This document shows positions 26,372 through 35,480 of a DNA stretch of 64,000 nucleotides, in pieces (positions within the stretch are counted from its first letter, which is position 1; the number at the start of each line of letters is the position of its first letter). Source of the DNA: Phycisphaera sp. (GTDB taxonomy: Bacteria > Planctomycetota > Phycisphaerae > Phycisphaerales > UBA1924). The stretch spans positions 1,855,205 to 1,919,204 of the forward strand of contig CP098402.1 of NCBI GenBank assembly GCA_025916675.1, read 5' to 3'. Position numbers and translations under genes: made by a program. The notes beneath the pieces are model-generated. The model was not told the origin of the DNA. It was given only the letters and a program-made list of their open reading frames with translations, and searched no databases.

Positions 26372-28267
26372 CTAGAGCTCTTCCTCGAGCGCCCGACGGT
26401 AGCGTTCCAGCACGGCGGCCCTGGTAATCAACCCCAGCGGCCGGCGGTGGCCGGTCAGGTTTGGCGGGCCCAGCAGCGGCAGGCTGGCAATGTCGTCGTC
26501 CTCGAAGCGCTCCAGAACTACGTCGAGCGTGTCGCTGGTGAGCACCGCCGGCAGGTCGTCGCGCATGAGCTCGGCAACGAGCAACAGCGGGATGGCCTCG
26601 CGGTCGATCAGGGCCGTGCGCATGTCCTTGCCGGTCACCATGCCGATGGCGTCACCCTGGGCGTCGACCACCACAAAGTCGGGCACTCGGCTGTGGGCGT
26701 GCAGGGTGATGAGCTTGCTGAGCGGATCACTGGCATACACCGGCTCGCCCGGCAGCGGGATGACCGGCACGCTGGTCACCGCGATCTTGCGGAGGATGGC
26801 CAGGTCGCCCGTGCGGCCGATGCGCAGGCCCGCACGGCGGAGCGGGTGCGTGTAGATGTTGTCCCGGTCGATGGCCTGGCTCATGAGCGTGGCGACCACG
26901 GCCGCCAGCATGATCGGCAGCAGCACGTAGGGGTCTCGCGTCAACTCAAAGAGCATCAGGATCGCCGTCAACGGACCGTGCGTGCTACCCGCCACGACGG
27001 CGGCCATGCCCACGAGCGCGTAGGCCGCCGGGCTGCTCTGCTCGGGCAACAAGCCGATGCGGTCGAGCGCGACGCCCAGGGCCGCGCCGCCGGCGGCGCC
27101 GATGAACAGGCTGGGCGCGAACACGCCGCCCGAGCCGCCGCTGGCGAGCGTCACGCTGGTCGCCGCACCCTTGAACAGCACGAGCAACGCGATAAGCCAT
27201 ACAGCGAGTGGCAACGCCGCCGACCCGTGGGCACCGTGCCCTCCGGCGTCACCATGCGCCACGGCATCGGCCGCGACCACGGCTGTCTGATAGCTGCCCG
27301 GGTCGAGCAGCCAGCGGATGGTCTCGTAGCCGTTACCGAAGAAGCTGGGGATGTCGGTGGCCTCGCTGGAAGCATCTCCACCCGCGGCCCGCACCATCAG
27401 GATCCAGCCGATGCCCATCGCACCCAGCACCAGGGCACCGGTGATGGGCGCGACGAACCAGTGCAGCTTCAGGCGGGCGTACAGATCCTCGCAGGCGTGC
27501 AAAGCTCGGTTGAAGCCGATGGCCAGCAGGCCGCACAAGAGCCCCAGCACGATGTAATTGGGAAACTCGAGCGCGGTGAAGTTCAGGTCGCCCAGGGCCC
27601 GGACGGTGAAGATCGCTTCGTTCTGCCCCTGGGCCATGTGCGTGACGGCCGCCGCGAACACGGCCGACACCACGATGGGCGTGAACGTCTTGAGCGAGAA
27701 GTCGCGAAGGAGGATCTCGAGGGCGAAGAAGACGCCGGCGATGGGCGCGTTGAAGATGGCCGCGATGCCCGCCGCCGCGCCGCAGCCCACGAGCGTCATC
27801 ATCTGCTCGCGGTCGACGCCGATGCGCTGGCCCACGACCGAGCCGGCCGTCGCCCCGATCTGCACGATGGGGCCTTCGGTACCGGCCGACCCGCCGCTGG
27901 CAACCGTGGCGATGCTGGCGGCGACCTTGGTCAGGCCAACCCTGGCGGGGATGTGCCCGCCCTTCTCGATCAGGGCCCGCATGACCTGCGGCACGCCGTG
28001 GCCCTTGGCGTCGCCGGCGAACAGCCGAACGAGGATGCCCGTGAGCGTCAGGCCGATGACGGGCCAAACAAACAACAGCCACAGGGGCATGGCGATCTGG
28101 GAATGGCGGACCTGGGCCTCGGCGTAGTGCAGGGTCCACGCGAAGCCCAGGGTTCCCAGGCCCGTGAGCGTGCCCACCACGGCCCCGAGGCACACGACGT
28201 ACCACTCCTTGCGCAGCCTCAGCCGCTTGGTGAGGATCGCGGCAATGCTCTGCTTGGGGTCGGCCAT
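26372..28267 (-). CDS. ClC-family chloride channel or antiporter with CBS domains
   Basis: About 631 aa: ten or more membrane helices followed by two CBS domains (about 490-620). ClC selectivity motifs are SGGSAGTEGP (gating Glu, about residue 130), and GGVFAPSLFIGA. In IAGVFFALEILLRDF the Glu matching E. coli ClcA E202 is present, but the proton-glutamate position E203 is Ile, so it may be a channel or use another proton path. The start ATG 28267 (MADPKQS) matches the family; the longer open frame is Pro-rich leader. The gap to the divergent beta-helix gene is 142 bp. Confidence 0.9.
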   Translation of the reverse strand: MADPKQSIAAILTKRLRLRKEWYVVCLGAVVGTLTGLGTLGFAWTLHYAEAQVRHSQIAMPLWLLFVWPVIGLTLTGILVRLFAGDAKGHGVPQVMRALIEKGGHIPARVGLTKVAASIATVASGGSAGTEGPIVQIGATAGSVVGQRIGVDREQMMTLVGCGAAAGIAAIFNAPIAGVFFALEILLRDFSLKTFTPIVVSAVFAAAVTHMAQGQNEAIFTVRALGDLNFTALEFPNYIVLGLLCGLLAIGFNRALHACEDLYARLKLHWFVAPITGALVLGAMGIGWILMVRAAGGDASSEATDIPSFFGNGYETIRWLLDPGSYQTAVVAADAVAHGDAGGHGAHGSAALPLAVWLIALLVLFKGAATSVTLASGGSGGVFAPSLFIGAAGGAALGVALDRIGLLPEQSSPAAYALVGMAAVVAGSTHGPLTAILMLFELTRDPYVLLPIMLAAVVATLMSQAIDRDNIYTHPLRRAGLRIGRTGDLAILRKIAVTSVPVIPLPGEPVYASDPLSKLITLHAHSRVPDFVVVDAQGDAIGMVTGKDMRTALIDREAIPLLLVAELMRDDLPAVLTSDTLDVVLERFEDDDIASLPLLGPPNLTGHRRPLGLITRAAVLERYRRALEEEL

Positions 28268-28409
28268 GGGAACCGTCAATATAGCGGGTTCTCGGGTCGG
28301 ATTCGTGCCGAGCGGTCCCGCTGCGTGGCGAGCCCCGGGGTCCGCTAGCCTCCCCGGTCGGGTGAGGGGGCCTCGTGGGCCCGAAGCCCGACCTTGAGGG
28401 GAACACATC

Positions 28410-30083
28410 ATGCAGCAATTGAGCCAGACTCGATTTGTGGTGGGCGTCGTGGGCGCGTTCGCCGTCGCGGGCGGCGCGGCCGCCGACGAGCTCATCGTGC
28501 CCAGTCCGGACTATCGCGATATCGCCGCGGCTGTCGCGGCCGCCAGCGCGGGCGACGAGGTCGTGCTGCTGGACGGTGTGTACGAGACCACCGCCGACCG
28601 CAACATCACCATTGGCGTGCCCATCACCATCCGCTCGGCCTCGGGCGACGCGAGCGCCGTCGTGCTGCGCGGGCCCGAGGGCATGTTCCCGTTTCCGACC
28701 GATCGGGCGTTCACCATCAACGCGTCGGTCACGATCGAGGACGTCACCTTCAACCGCTTCTGGGGCGACGTGGGCGGGGCCATCCTCGTCGAAGGGGCCG
28801 ACCTCACCGTCGAGCGCTGCGTGTTCGATGGCAATCGCACGGGCGACGAGTTCGGGTGCCAGACCCGCCTGGGCGGCGCGATCGCGGTGCACGGCGGCGG
28901 CTCGCTGGTAGTCACCGCCAGCACGTTCACCGGCAACGGCGCCGCGCACCCCGGCTGCGCGGGCACGGGCGACGCCCGGGGCGGGGCCATCCACATCGAC
29001 GGCGGGGCGCTCACGATTCTCGACAGCCGGTTCGAGGACAACTCGGTCTCGGCGAACCTCTCGGGCACCGGCGGGGCGATCCACGCCCAGGACGCGATCG
29101 TCACGCTGACCGGCTGCACGCTGGTGGGCAACCGCGTCCGCGGGGTCTTCGTCGGTGGCGGGGCGCTCGAGGTGCGCGGCGGCACGCTGGCCATCATCGG
29201 CGGCGTCGTCCGCGGCAACGAGGCCAGTGGGTCGGGCGATGACTTCGCCAGCGCCGCGGGCGGGGGCATCGCCGCCCGCACCAGCGCCGCCCTGGTCGGC
29301 GTGACCATCGAGGGCAACACCGCCACGAGCGAGTGGGGCTCAACCGGCGGCGGGCTGCTGGCCACCGGCCCGCTCACGGCGGCCAACCTGGCGGTCACCG
29401 GCAACGCCGTGGCCATCGACCTGCCGTGCGACGACCCGGTCTGGGAGTCCTTCGCCGCCGGCGGCGGGCTGTTCATCGGCGCGGCGGCCGAACTGGCCCA
29501 CGCCACCATCACGGGCAACACCTCCGACTGCCAGGGCGGCGACGTCGCGGTCGGCGACGGCGGATCGCTGGCCCTGCGCAACGCCATCGTCCGCGGCGAC
29601 ATCGACGCGGCGGTCATCGACGCGCTCTACAGCAACGTCACCGGCGGGCTGCCCGGCGAGGGCAACATCGACGCCGAGCCCGCCTACGCCGACGGCCTGC
29701 GGCTCGCCAGCGGCTCGCCGGGCGTGGACGCGGGCGCGGTCGCCCTGATCCCCGGCGACGCGTTCGACCTGGACGGCGACGGCGTCTTCTTTGAGCCTCT
29801 GCCGCTGGACCTCGACGGCGGGCCGCGCCAGGCGGACGACCCGGCCACGCCCGACACCGGCGCCGGGCCCGCGCCGATCCCCGACATGGGGGCCTACGAG
29901 CTGGCCGCCACCCCGTGCCTGGCCGACTTCGACGGCGACGGCCAGCTCACCCTCTTCGACTTCCTCGCGTTCCAGAACGCGTTCGACGCGGGCGAGTTTC
30001 GGGCCGACCTGGACGGTGATGGCGAGCTGACCATCTTCGACTTCCTCGTGTTCCAGAACGCCTTCGACGCGGGCTGCGAGTGA
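28410..30083 (+). CDS. Exported beta-helix protein with GC-type dockerin
   Basis: A 557-aa protein. A signal peptide (VVGVVGAFAVAGGAAADE) leads into a right-handed parallel beta-helix: VPSPDYRDIAAAVAAASAGD is the usual entry ('..yatIqaAidaa..GD'), then many turns with GGAI and F.GN motifs as in polymorphic outer-membrane proteins. The C-terminus has the two dockerin-like repeats (DFDGDGQLTLFDFLAFQNAF, DLDGDGELTIFDFLVFQNAF) and stops at AGCE. A GGTCGGG/CCCGACC hairpin lies in the leader (28356-28393), and GAGGGG precedes the ATG. Probably a surface or secreted protein; no catalytic residue assigned. Confidence 0.87.
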   Translation: MQQLSQTRFVVGVVGAFAVAGGAAADELIVPSPDYRDIAAAVAAASAGDEVVLLDGVYETTADRNITIGVPITIRSASGDASAVVLRGPEGMFPFPTDRAFTINASVTIEDVTFNRFWGDVGGAILVEGADLTVERCVFDGNRTGDEFGCQTRLGGAIAVHGGGSLVVTASTFTGNGAAHPGCAGTGDARGGAIHIDGGALTILDSRFEDNSVSANLSGTGGAIHAQDAIVTLTGCTLVGNRVRGVFVGGGALEVRGGTLAIIGGVVRGNEASGSGDDFASAAGGGIAARTSAALVGVTIEGNTATSEWGSTGGGLLATGPLTAANLAVTGNAVAIDLPCDDPVWESFAAGGGLFIGAAAELAHATITGNTSDCQGGDVAVGDGGSLALRNAIVRGDIDAAVIDALYSNVTGGLPGEGNIDAEPAYADGLRLASGSPGVDAGAVALIPGDAFDLDGDGVFFEPLPLDLDGGPRQADDPATPDTGAGPAPIPDMGAYELAATPCLADFDGDGQLTLFDFLAFQNAFDAGEFRADLDGDGELTIFDFLVFQNAFDAGCE

Positions 30084-30186
30084 TCGGACCAATCGGACAC
30101 GGCCGCCAGCGATGATCGGGTTCTAGAAGGCAAATCGGCCCCCACGGGCTCCCAGCCCGGGCCGGACACGACCGCCGGCCTGCCCG

Positions 30187-30354
30187 GACATGACCACCGG
30201 GGCCCCGGACGTGACCACCGGGGCCCCGGACACGACCACCGGGGCCCCGGACACGACCACCGGGGGCCCGGTCATGGCCACCGGGGCCCCGGACATGGCC
30301 ACCGGGGCCCCGGACACGACCACCGGGGGCCCGGGCGAGACACCCGGGCCCCCG
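30187..30354 (+). repeat. 21-bp tandem array (minisatellite)
   Basis: Eight contiguous units of 21 bp, consensus gacacgaccaccggggcccc plus g. Units 1-3 and 5-6 carry the perfect palindrome CGGGGCCCCG; units 4 and 7 change it to gggggcccg; unit 8 is degenerate. The array fills the gap (30084-30399, 316 bp) between the beta-helix gene and the fumarylacetoacetase gene, ends 45 bp before the latter's ATG, and stays in its reading frame without a stop, where it would read as heptads such as TTTGAPD. Confidence 0.95.
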
Positions 30355-30399
30355 GCTCTACACTGCCCCCCACCCGTCCCGAGCCCCGCCGGAGGATCC

Positions 30400-31830
30400 A
30401 TGGCCAGCCCGACCAACACGCCCCCCACCAACCCCCACTACCCCCACTACCCCATCGACGAGACCCACAACCCCAAGCTGGAGAGCTGGGTCGAGAGCGC
30501 CAACGACCCGGGGACGGACTTTCCGATCCAGAATCTGCCGCTGTGCCGCTTCGCACCGCCCGGCGAGTGGGGCCTGTGCGACCATCTTGGCGTCAGGATC
30601 GGAGACAGCATTCTCGACTTGTCGGAGGTCGCCAATCAGGTCGCAATCCACTCGGACTCGGGCGGGCAAGCCGAAGCGGAGATCTACGACGGCGAGAACG
30701 AATCGCAGCTCTTCGCCGAGTGGTCGGGACCATTCGGTCGCAGGATTCGCAAGCGCGTCCAAGAGATCCTCGGCACATCGATCGACGCCGAGACCCGCAA
30801 GAAGCTCGAATCGCACCTGCACGACGTAAAGGAGTGCGAGTTCGATCCTCCGGCGACCATCCACGACTACACCGACTTCTACGCCTCGCTCTACCACGCC
30901 ACCAGCGTCGGCAGCATGTTCCGGCCCGACAACCCCATCCTGCCCAACTACAAGCACATCCCCATCGGCTACCACGGCCGGGCGTCGAGCATCGTGCCCA
31001 GCGGCACCGAGGTGCGTCGGCCCGTCGGCCAGCAGGCGCCCGCCGAGGACGGCGGCAGCCCAAGCTTCGGGCCTTGTAAGCTGCTCGACTACGAATTGGA
31101 GATGGGCGTGGTCGTCGGGCGAGGCAACGAGCTGGGCGAGACGATCGACATCGCCGACGCCGAGCAGCACATGCTCGGCCTGTGCCTGGTCAACGACTGG
31201 TCGGCCCGCGACCTGCAGAAGTGGGAGTACCAGCCGCTGGGCCCGTTCCTGGCCAAGAGCTTCGCGACGACGGTGAGCCCCTACATCGTGACGATGGAGG
31301 CGCTCGCGCCGTTCCGCGTGCCCGCCTTCGAGAGGGACGCGGGCGATCCGTCGCCGCTGCCGTATCTTTCGAGCGAGAGCAACAGCACCGCGGGTGGTTT
31401 TGATATCACGCTCGAGGTGTACCTCGCCAGCGAGCAGATGCGAGCCAAGAACATGGACCCCATCAAGCTGAGTAGCGGCAACTTCAAGGACATGTACTGG
31501 ACCCTCGCCCAGATGCTCACCCACCACAGCTCCAACGGCTGCAACATGCAGCCCGGCGACCTGCTCGCGTCGGGAACAGTCTCGGGTAAGACGCGCAACA
31601 GCCGCGGCTGCCTCTTGGAACTCACCTGGAACGGCGACGCCTTCGCCAATCCCCCCATGCTCGTGCCGGGCACCGACCGCACGCCCATCACCCTGCCCAC
31701 CGGCGAAGAACGCAAGTTCCTGGCCGACGGCGACGAAGTCATCATCAAGGGCTACTGCGAACGCGAGGGCTTCCGCCGCATCGGCTTCGGCGAGTGCCGG
31801 GGGATCATCACGCCGGCGAGGAGCGTGTAA
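30400..31830 (+). CDS. fahA: Fumarylacetoacetase
   Basis: A 476-aa enzyme of tyrosine breakdown that splits fumarylacetoacetate into fumarate and acetoacetate. Family motifs: IQNLPLCRF near the N-terminus, DYTDFYASLYHATSVG (metal-binding Asp), YHGRASSIVPSG with catalytic His, LDYELEMGVVVG (Glu ligands), NDWSARDLQKWEYQPLGPF and GSGT-like ASGTVSGKTRNSRG. I start at ATG 30400 with GGAGG five bases upstream; the frame is open back through the 21-bp array, but that would add a repetitive tail not expected in the family. A REP palindrome follows. Confidence 0.95.
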   Translation: MASPTNTPPTNPHYPHYPIDETHNPKLESWVESANDPGTDFPIQNLPLCRFAPPGEWGLCDHLGVRIGDSILDLSEVANQVAIHSDSGGQAEAEIYDGENESQLFAEWSGPFGRRIRKRVQEILGTSIDAETRKKLESHLHDVKECEFDPPATIHDYTDFYASLYHATSVGSMFRPDNPILPNYKHIPIGYHGRASSIVPSGTEVRRPVGQQAPAEDGGSPSFGPCKLLDYELEMGVVVGRGNELGETIDIADAEQHMLGLCLVNDWSARDLQKWEYQPLGPFLAKSFATTVSPYIVTMEALAPFRVPAFERDAGDPSPLPYLSSESNSTAGGFDITLEVYLASEQMRAKNMDPIKLSSGNFKDMYWTLAQMLTHHSSNGCNMQPGDLLASGTVSGKTRNSRGCLLELTWNGDAFANPPMLVPGTDRTPITLPTGEERKFLADGDEVIIKGYCEREGFRRIGFGECRGIITPARSV

Positions 31831-31848
31831 GAGCGCGTCTTGCACTTC

Positions 31849-31920
31849 ACGAGCCCCTTGCGCGAGCGAGGGGAATGGATGTTCGAGCGTCTATTCCCCT
31901 CGCTCGCGCAAGGGGCTCGT
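31849..31920. repeat. REP-like palindrome, full copy 1
   Basis: Perfect 28-bp inverted repeat (31849-31876 with 31893-31920) around a 16-bp spacer; arms contain gagccccttgcgcgagcgag. It separates fahA from the convergent UPF0316 gene, whose stop codon begins on the last base of the right arm. Probably a bidirectional terminator and member of a dispersed family. Confidence 0.95.
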
Positions 31921-32495
31921 TATTTACGCAGCTGCCCAAACCGCCATGGCTTCTCCGCCGCCCGCACGCTTGGCACGCCAGCGAACCCCGAGACCTTCTC
32001 GGCCCGCTCGACCGACACGATCGCGTCCGGAGCGATACGCGCGACCTTTTCCATGACATCGGGCACGATCTTCCGCCGCACGGCCAGGAAGACCATCTCG
32101 ACCGGGCCCTCGCGCGTGAAGCCGCCACCGCCGCCCTCGCCGTCGACGCGGGTGGTGTGATAGCCCTTGCGCCGCAGGCGTTCGGCCAGAAGCAATTCGG
32201 GGCGTGGGTTGATGACCCGGATCACACGCCAGCCAATGGCAAGGCGTTGCTCGATCTCCATGCCGATGAGCGTGCCCACGGCGAAGCCCGCGCCGTAGGC
32301 GACCAGGGCGACGACGCTGTCGATGTGCTGGATGGCTTTGCCCACGGCCACCATCCAGATCATGACCTCGAAGAAGCCCAGGATGGCCGACGCGTAGCGG
32401 TGCCCGTTCATCACCATGATCATGCGGACCGTGCCGATGGGCACGTCGAGCAGGCGGGCGCTGAAGATAAGCAGCAGGACGTACCATTCGGGCAT
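31920..32495 (-). CDS. UPF0316/DUF2179-like membrane protein
   Basis: A 191-aa protein. Three membrane helices (about 5-25, 35-55, 62-82) precede a cytoplasmic alpha/beta domain with GYHTTRVDGEGGGGG and VFLAVRRKIVPDVMEKV, as in the DUF2179 (YebE/UPF0316) family, whose soluble domain is linked to small-ligand sensing; function unknown. MPEWYVLLLIFSARLLDVPIGTVRMI is the family N-terminus. The TAA stop uses the last base of the REP palindrome, so the gene ends exactly at the repeat. Confidence 0.85.
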   Translation of the reverse strand: MPEWYVLLLIFSARLLDVPIGTVRMIMVMNGHRYASAILGFFEVMIWMVAVGKAIQHIDSVVALVAYGAGFAVGTLIGMEIEQRLAIGWRVIRVINPRPELLLAERLRRKGYHTTRVDGEGGGGGFTREGPVEMVFLAVRRKIVPDVMEKVARIAPDAIVSVERAEKVSGFAGVPSVRAAEKPWRFGQLRK

Positions 32496-32561
32496 GGGTG
32501 GGGTCTCCGGGAAGCCCGAATCTTCCCATCATCCATGCCCGCGATCAAGCGACTTGCCTAG

Positions 32562-34097
32562 CTAGGGCAGGCTGTCGTAGAACTCATCCAGGTCGGCCTT
32601 GAGCTGCTCGAGCGAGGGCTGGTGCACATACATCATGTGCCCGGCCGGGTAGTAGCCCAGGTCGATTCGGTCGCGGTACTCGGGGTCGAGCTTCATGCGG
32701 TTCAGGGTCGTCTCGGCCGCGAAGAAGGGCGTGGCCAGGTCGTGGTGGCCCATCGCCACGAACACCCGCGTGTGCGGCTGGCGGTGCATGGCATCACGCA
32801 GCCGGTCGGCCACGCTGACGTAGCGGTCTCGACCGGCCCCGCCGTAGTCCCAGGGCCACACGCCGGTGAGGATCTCGTAGGGCAGGTCGCTCTCGTACTC
32901 GAGTTCGCCCCGCACGTATGCGTTCAGGGCCTCGGTGTAATTGCTGCGGATAGCCTCGTACGACGAGTCGTACGAGTAACTGTCACCGACATGGTCGCCA
33001 TCGATGCCCTTAAAGCGGGCGTCGAGGCGGCCGACCGTCTTGCCACGATGCCGGAGCAGTTCCTTGGCAAAGCGGGGCAGGCTAACGCGGAGGTCGGCGT
33101 CTTCGAGGTACTGCGGGCTGAGGCCCGTGAGCTCGGACATGGTGGTTCGTACGCGGTTCCGTTCGGCTTCGTCGAGGCTCGCGCCGCGGAGCAGGGCGGG
33201 CAGGTAATCGTCCAGGGCGAACCGCCGGGCCTCGGCGATCACGTCCTCGACGGGCCGCTCCTGCCACTTCTGGGGCAGGGCCTCGTGGTAGTGGGCCGTC
33301 GCGGCGTAGCTGGGCAGGAACATCACGAAGGGCAGGTCGTTGCCCTCGCCGAAGCGGATGGTCTGGAACTCGAGCACCGGGCTGACGAGGATGACGCCGG
33401 ACGTGGCGATGCCGTGGCGCGAGTGCAGCCGCTGGATGAGGCCCGCCGCCCGCGTGGTACCATAGCTCTCGCCGGCGATGATCTTCGTGCTCCTCCACCG
33501 CTGCTCGCGGGTGAGGTACATGCGGATGAAGTCGGCGACCGAGTCCAGGTCGCTCTCGAGCCCGTGGAACTGCTTCTCGCTGGTCTCGCCCTCGGCCCGC
33601 GAGAATCCGGTCGACACCGGATCGATGAACACGAAGTCGCTCTTGTCGAGCAGGCTATGGGCGTTGGGAATCACGCTGTAGGGCGGGGGGCCCGGGTTGC
33701 CCACCTCGTCGGCGTACGCAACGCGCATGGGGCCGAAGATGCCCAGGTGCAGCCAGACGCTGCTGGAGCCCGGGCCGCCGTTGAAGCTGAAGGTGATGGG
33801 GCGCTCGGCGGCGTCGGGGAACTGTGCGCTGTCCGCCCCGCCGTCAATCTTGCGATAAGCCATGTAGAACAGGCTGGCTGTCGGCTCGTCCTTTTCGTTG
33901 ACGAGGGTGATCGTGTCGGCGGTGGCCTCGTAGTGGATCGTCTGGCCGTTGATCTCGACGCTGTGGCGCGTGACGCTGGGGGCGTCGGGGTAGCGCTGGA
34001 AGGTGGCCTTGGGGGTGGGCTCTTGGGGTTCGGGCTCCTGGGCGAGCCCGGCATGGGAAGACAGGATCATCGCGACGAGAAGGGCAAGGTACTTCAT
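32562..34097 (-). CDS. Exported serine carboxypeptidase (peptidase S10 family)
   Basis: About 511 aa with a signal peptide (YLALLVAMILSSHAGLAQ). S10 motifs: SFNGGPGSSSVWLHLG (oxyanion region), catalytic Ser in IIAGESYGTTR, Asp in a VFVAMGHHDLATP segment and His in YYPAGHMMYVHQPS. Also DPVSTGFSRAEG, the family's 'P.GtGfS'. All catalytic elements are present. S10 enzymes cut single residues from peptide C-termini at acid pH. ATG 34097 (MKYLALL); the upstream ATG at 34121 overlaps the REP half site and is less likely. Probably periplasmic. Confidence 0.9.
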   Translation of the reverse strand: MKYLALLVAMILSSHAGLAQEPEPQEPTPKATFQRYPDAPSVTRHSVEINGQTIHYEATADTITLVNEKDEPTASLFYMAYRKIDGGADSAQFPDAAERPITFSFNGGPGSSSVWLHLGIFGPMRVAYADEVGNPGPPPYSVIPNAHSLLDKSDFVFIDPVSTGFSRAEGETSEKQFHGLESDLDSVADFIRMYLTREQRWRSTKIIAGESYGTTRAAGLIQRLHSRHGIATSGVILVSPVLEFQTIRFGEGNDLPFVMFLPSYAATAHYHEALPQKWQERPVEDVIAEARRFALDDYLPALLRGASLDEAERNRVRTTMSELTGLSPQYLEDADLRVSLPRFAKELLRHRGKTVGRLDARFKGIDGDHVGDSYSYDSSYEAIRSNYTEALNAYVRGELEYESDLPYEILTGVWPWDYGGAGRDRYVSVADRLRDAMHRQPHTRVFVAMGHHDLATPFFAAETTLNRMKLDPEYRDRIDLGYYPAGHMMYVHQPSLEQLKADLDEFYDSLP

Positions 34098-34120
34098 GGA
34101 CGATGATATGACCCCGCGCA

Positions 34121-34140
34121 CCGCGCGAGGGGCTCGTTAT
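34121..34140. repeat. REP-like half site
   Basis: The sequence ccgcgcgaggggctcgttat matches the right arm end of the full palindromes at 31849-31920 and 39177-39249, without its inverted partner. It lies between the gltA stop and the carboxypeptidase start. Confidence 0.7.
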
Positions 34141-34158
34141 CGACGAATTGGGAAGCCC

Positions 34159-35289
34159 TTACCGCTTCTCGATCGGCGTGTATGCCACCTTGTGCGGCCC
34201 GACGTAGTTCGTCGTCGGCCGGTACAGACGGTTGTCCTCGAGCTGCTCGATGACGTGGCCGGCCCAGCCCGCCAGGCGGCTGAGGGCGAACATGGGGGTG
34301 AACAGGTCGAGCTTGAGGCCGATGCAGTGGTACGTGGTGGCGCTGTAGAAATCGACGTTGGGGTAGATGCCCTTGCTGGCGACCTCACGCTCCATGACCA
34401 CCTCGATGGCGTGGCTCTTCTCGTACAGGTCCATGTTGCCCGTGTCTTCGGCCAGTTGCTTGGCCAGGGTCTGGAGCTCGCTGGCGCGGGGGTCCTTGGA
34501 CTTGTAGACGCGATGGCCGAAGCCCATGATCTTGTCTTTGTTCTTGAGCTTGTTCGTGACGTAGGTCTCGGCCTCATCAGTGGACTTCAGCTCGTTGAGC
34601 ATGACCATCACGCCCTCGTTGGCGCCGCCGTGCAGCGGGCCGCGGAGGCTACCGATGGCCGCCGACATCGCGCTGTACAGGTCGCTCAGCGTCGAGATGA
34701 CCACGCGGGCGGTGAAGGTCGAGTTGTTGAGCCCGTGGTCGGCGTGGGTGATCATGCAGATGTCGAAGGCCCTCGCCATCGCGGCGGTGGGCTTCTCGCC
34801 ATTGAGCATGTACATGAAGTTCTCGCTGAAGCCCAGGGACTTATCCGCGGGCACGAACGCCTCGCCGCGGCGGTGGCGGTCGAACGCGGCGACGATCGCG
34901 GGCGTGGCGGCCAGGATCCGCAGCGACTTCTCCCGAGCGCTGGGCACGTCGTTGGCGTTCGGATTGGCGTCGAAGAGCGCCAGGGCGCTCACCAGCGTCC
35001 GCAGCACGTGCATCGGCTGGGCGTCCTTGGGCATGCCCTTGACCATCTCCAGCACGCCCTCGGGCGGGTCGTAGTTGGCCCGAAGGCCCTTGGTGAAGGC
35101 GTCGAGCTCGGCCTGGGTGGGCAGCTTCTTGTTCCAAAGCAGATAGACCGTCTCCTCGAAGGTCGAGGAACTGGCCAGGTCGCCGATAGCGATGCCGACG
35201 TACTCCAACACCCCCTGCTGCCCGTCGATGAAGGACATTTCGGTCTCGGCGGCGACAACGCCTTCCAGGCCTTTGCTGAACTCGGGCAT
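34159..35289 (-). CDS. gltA: Citrate synthase
   Basis: A 376-aa citrate synthase, the short Gram-positive/archaeal-like size rather than the 427-aa E. coli form. It condenses acetyl-CoA and oxaloacetate. Motifs: ADHGLNNSTFTARV, LHGGANEGVMVML (catalytic His), GFGHRVYKSKDPRA (catalytic His/Arg), PNVDFYSATTYH (catalytic Asp) and a C-terminal LEDNRLYRPTTNYVG. ATG 35289 has AGGAGG nine bases upstream. A 2-methylcitrate synthase role cannot be excluded from sequence alone, but no propionate genes lie nearby. Confidence 0.94.
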   Translation of the reverse strand: MPEFSKGLEGVVAAETEMSFIDGQQGVLEYVGIAIGDLASSSTFEETVYLLWNKKLPTQAELDAFTKGLRANYDPPEGVLEMVKGMPKDAQPMHVLRTLVSALALFDANPNANDVPSAREKSLRILAATPAIVAAFDRHRRGEAFVPADKSLGFSENFMYMLNGEKPTAAMARAFDICMITHADHGLNNSTFTARVVISTLSDLYSAMSAAIGSLRGPLHGGANEGVMVMLNELKSTDEAETYVTNKLKNKDKIMGFGHRVYKSKDPRASELQTLAKQLAEDTGNMDLYEKSHAIEVVMEREVASKGIYPNVDFYSATTYHCIGLKLDLFTPMFALSRLAGWAGHVIEQLEDNRLYRPTTNYVGPHKVAYTPIEKR

Positions 35290-35480
35290 CTTCTGCGATC
35301 CTCCTGCTGGTGCAAAATGGGCGGGCCGATCGGCTCGCGGGGGTAGTTTTGGGTCGCAGTCTAGTCGGGCTGGTGGTCCGGGGAGGGCCGGGCGAGGGCC
35401 GGGCGAGGGCCCCTGACGAGCCTTTCACACCCAACCCCCGCTGCCGGGGCCTGCGGCGGCTGATTGCGGTACCATCGGCC

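Noticed and set aside
26447-28348. 633-codon open frame on the plus strand
   Set aside because: Antisense to the ClC transporter; composition is His/Arg/Gln-rich without domains.
30190-30399. N-terminal extension of fumarylacetoacetase through the repeat
   Set aside because: The frame is open, but GGAGG sits just before ATG 30400 and the extension is only tandem repeat and Pro-rich leader; kept as a finding, not as coding.
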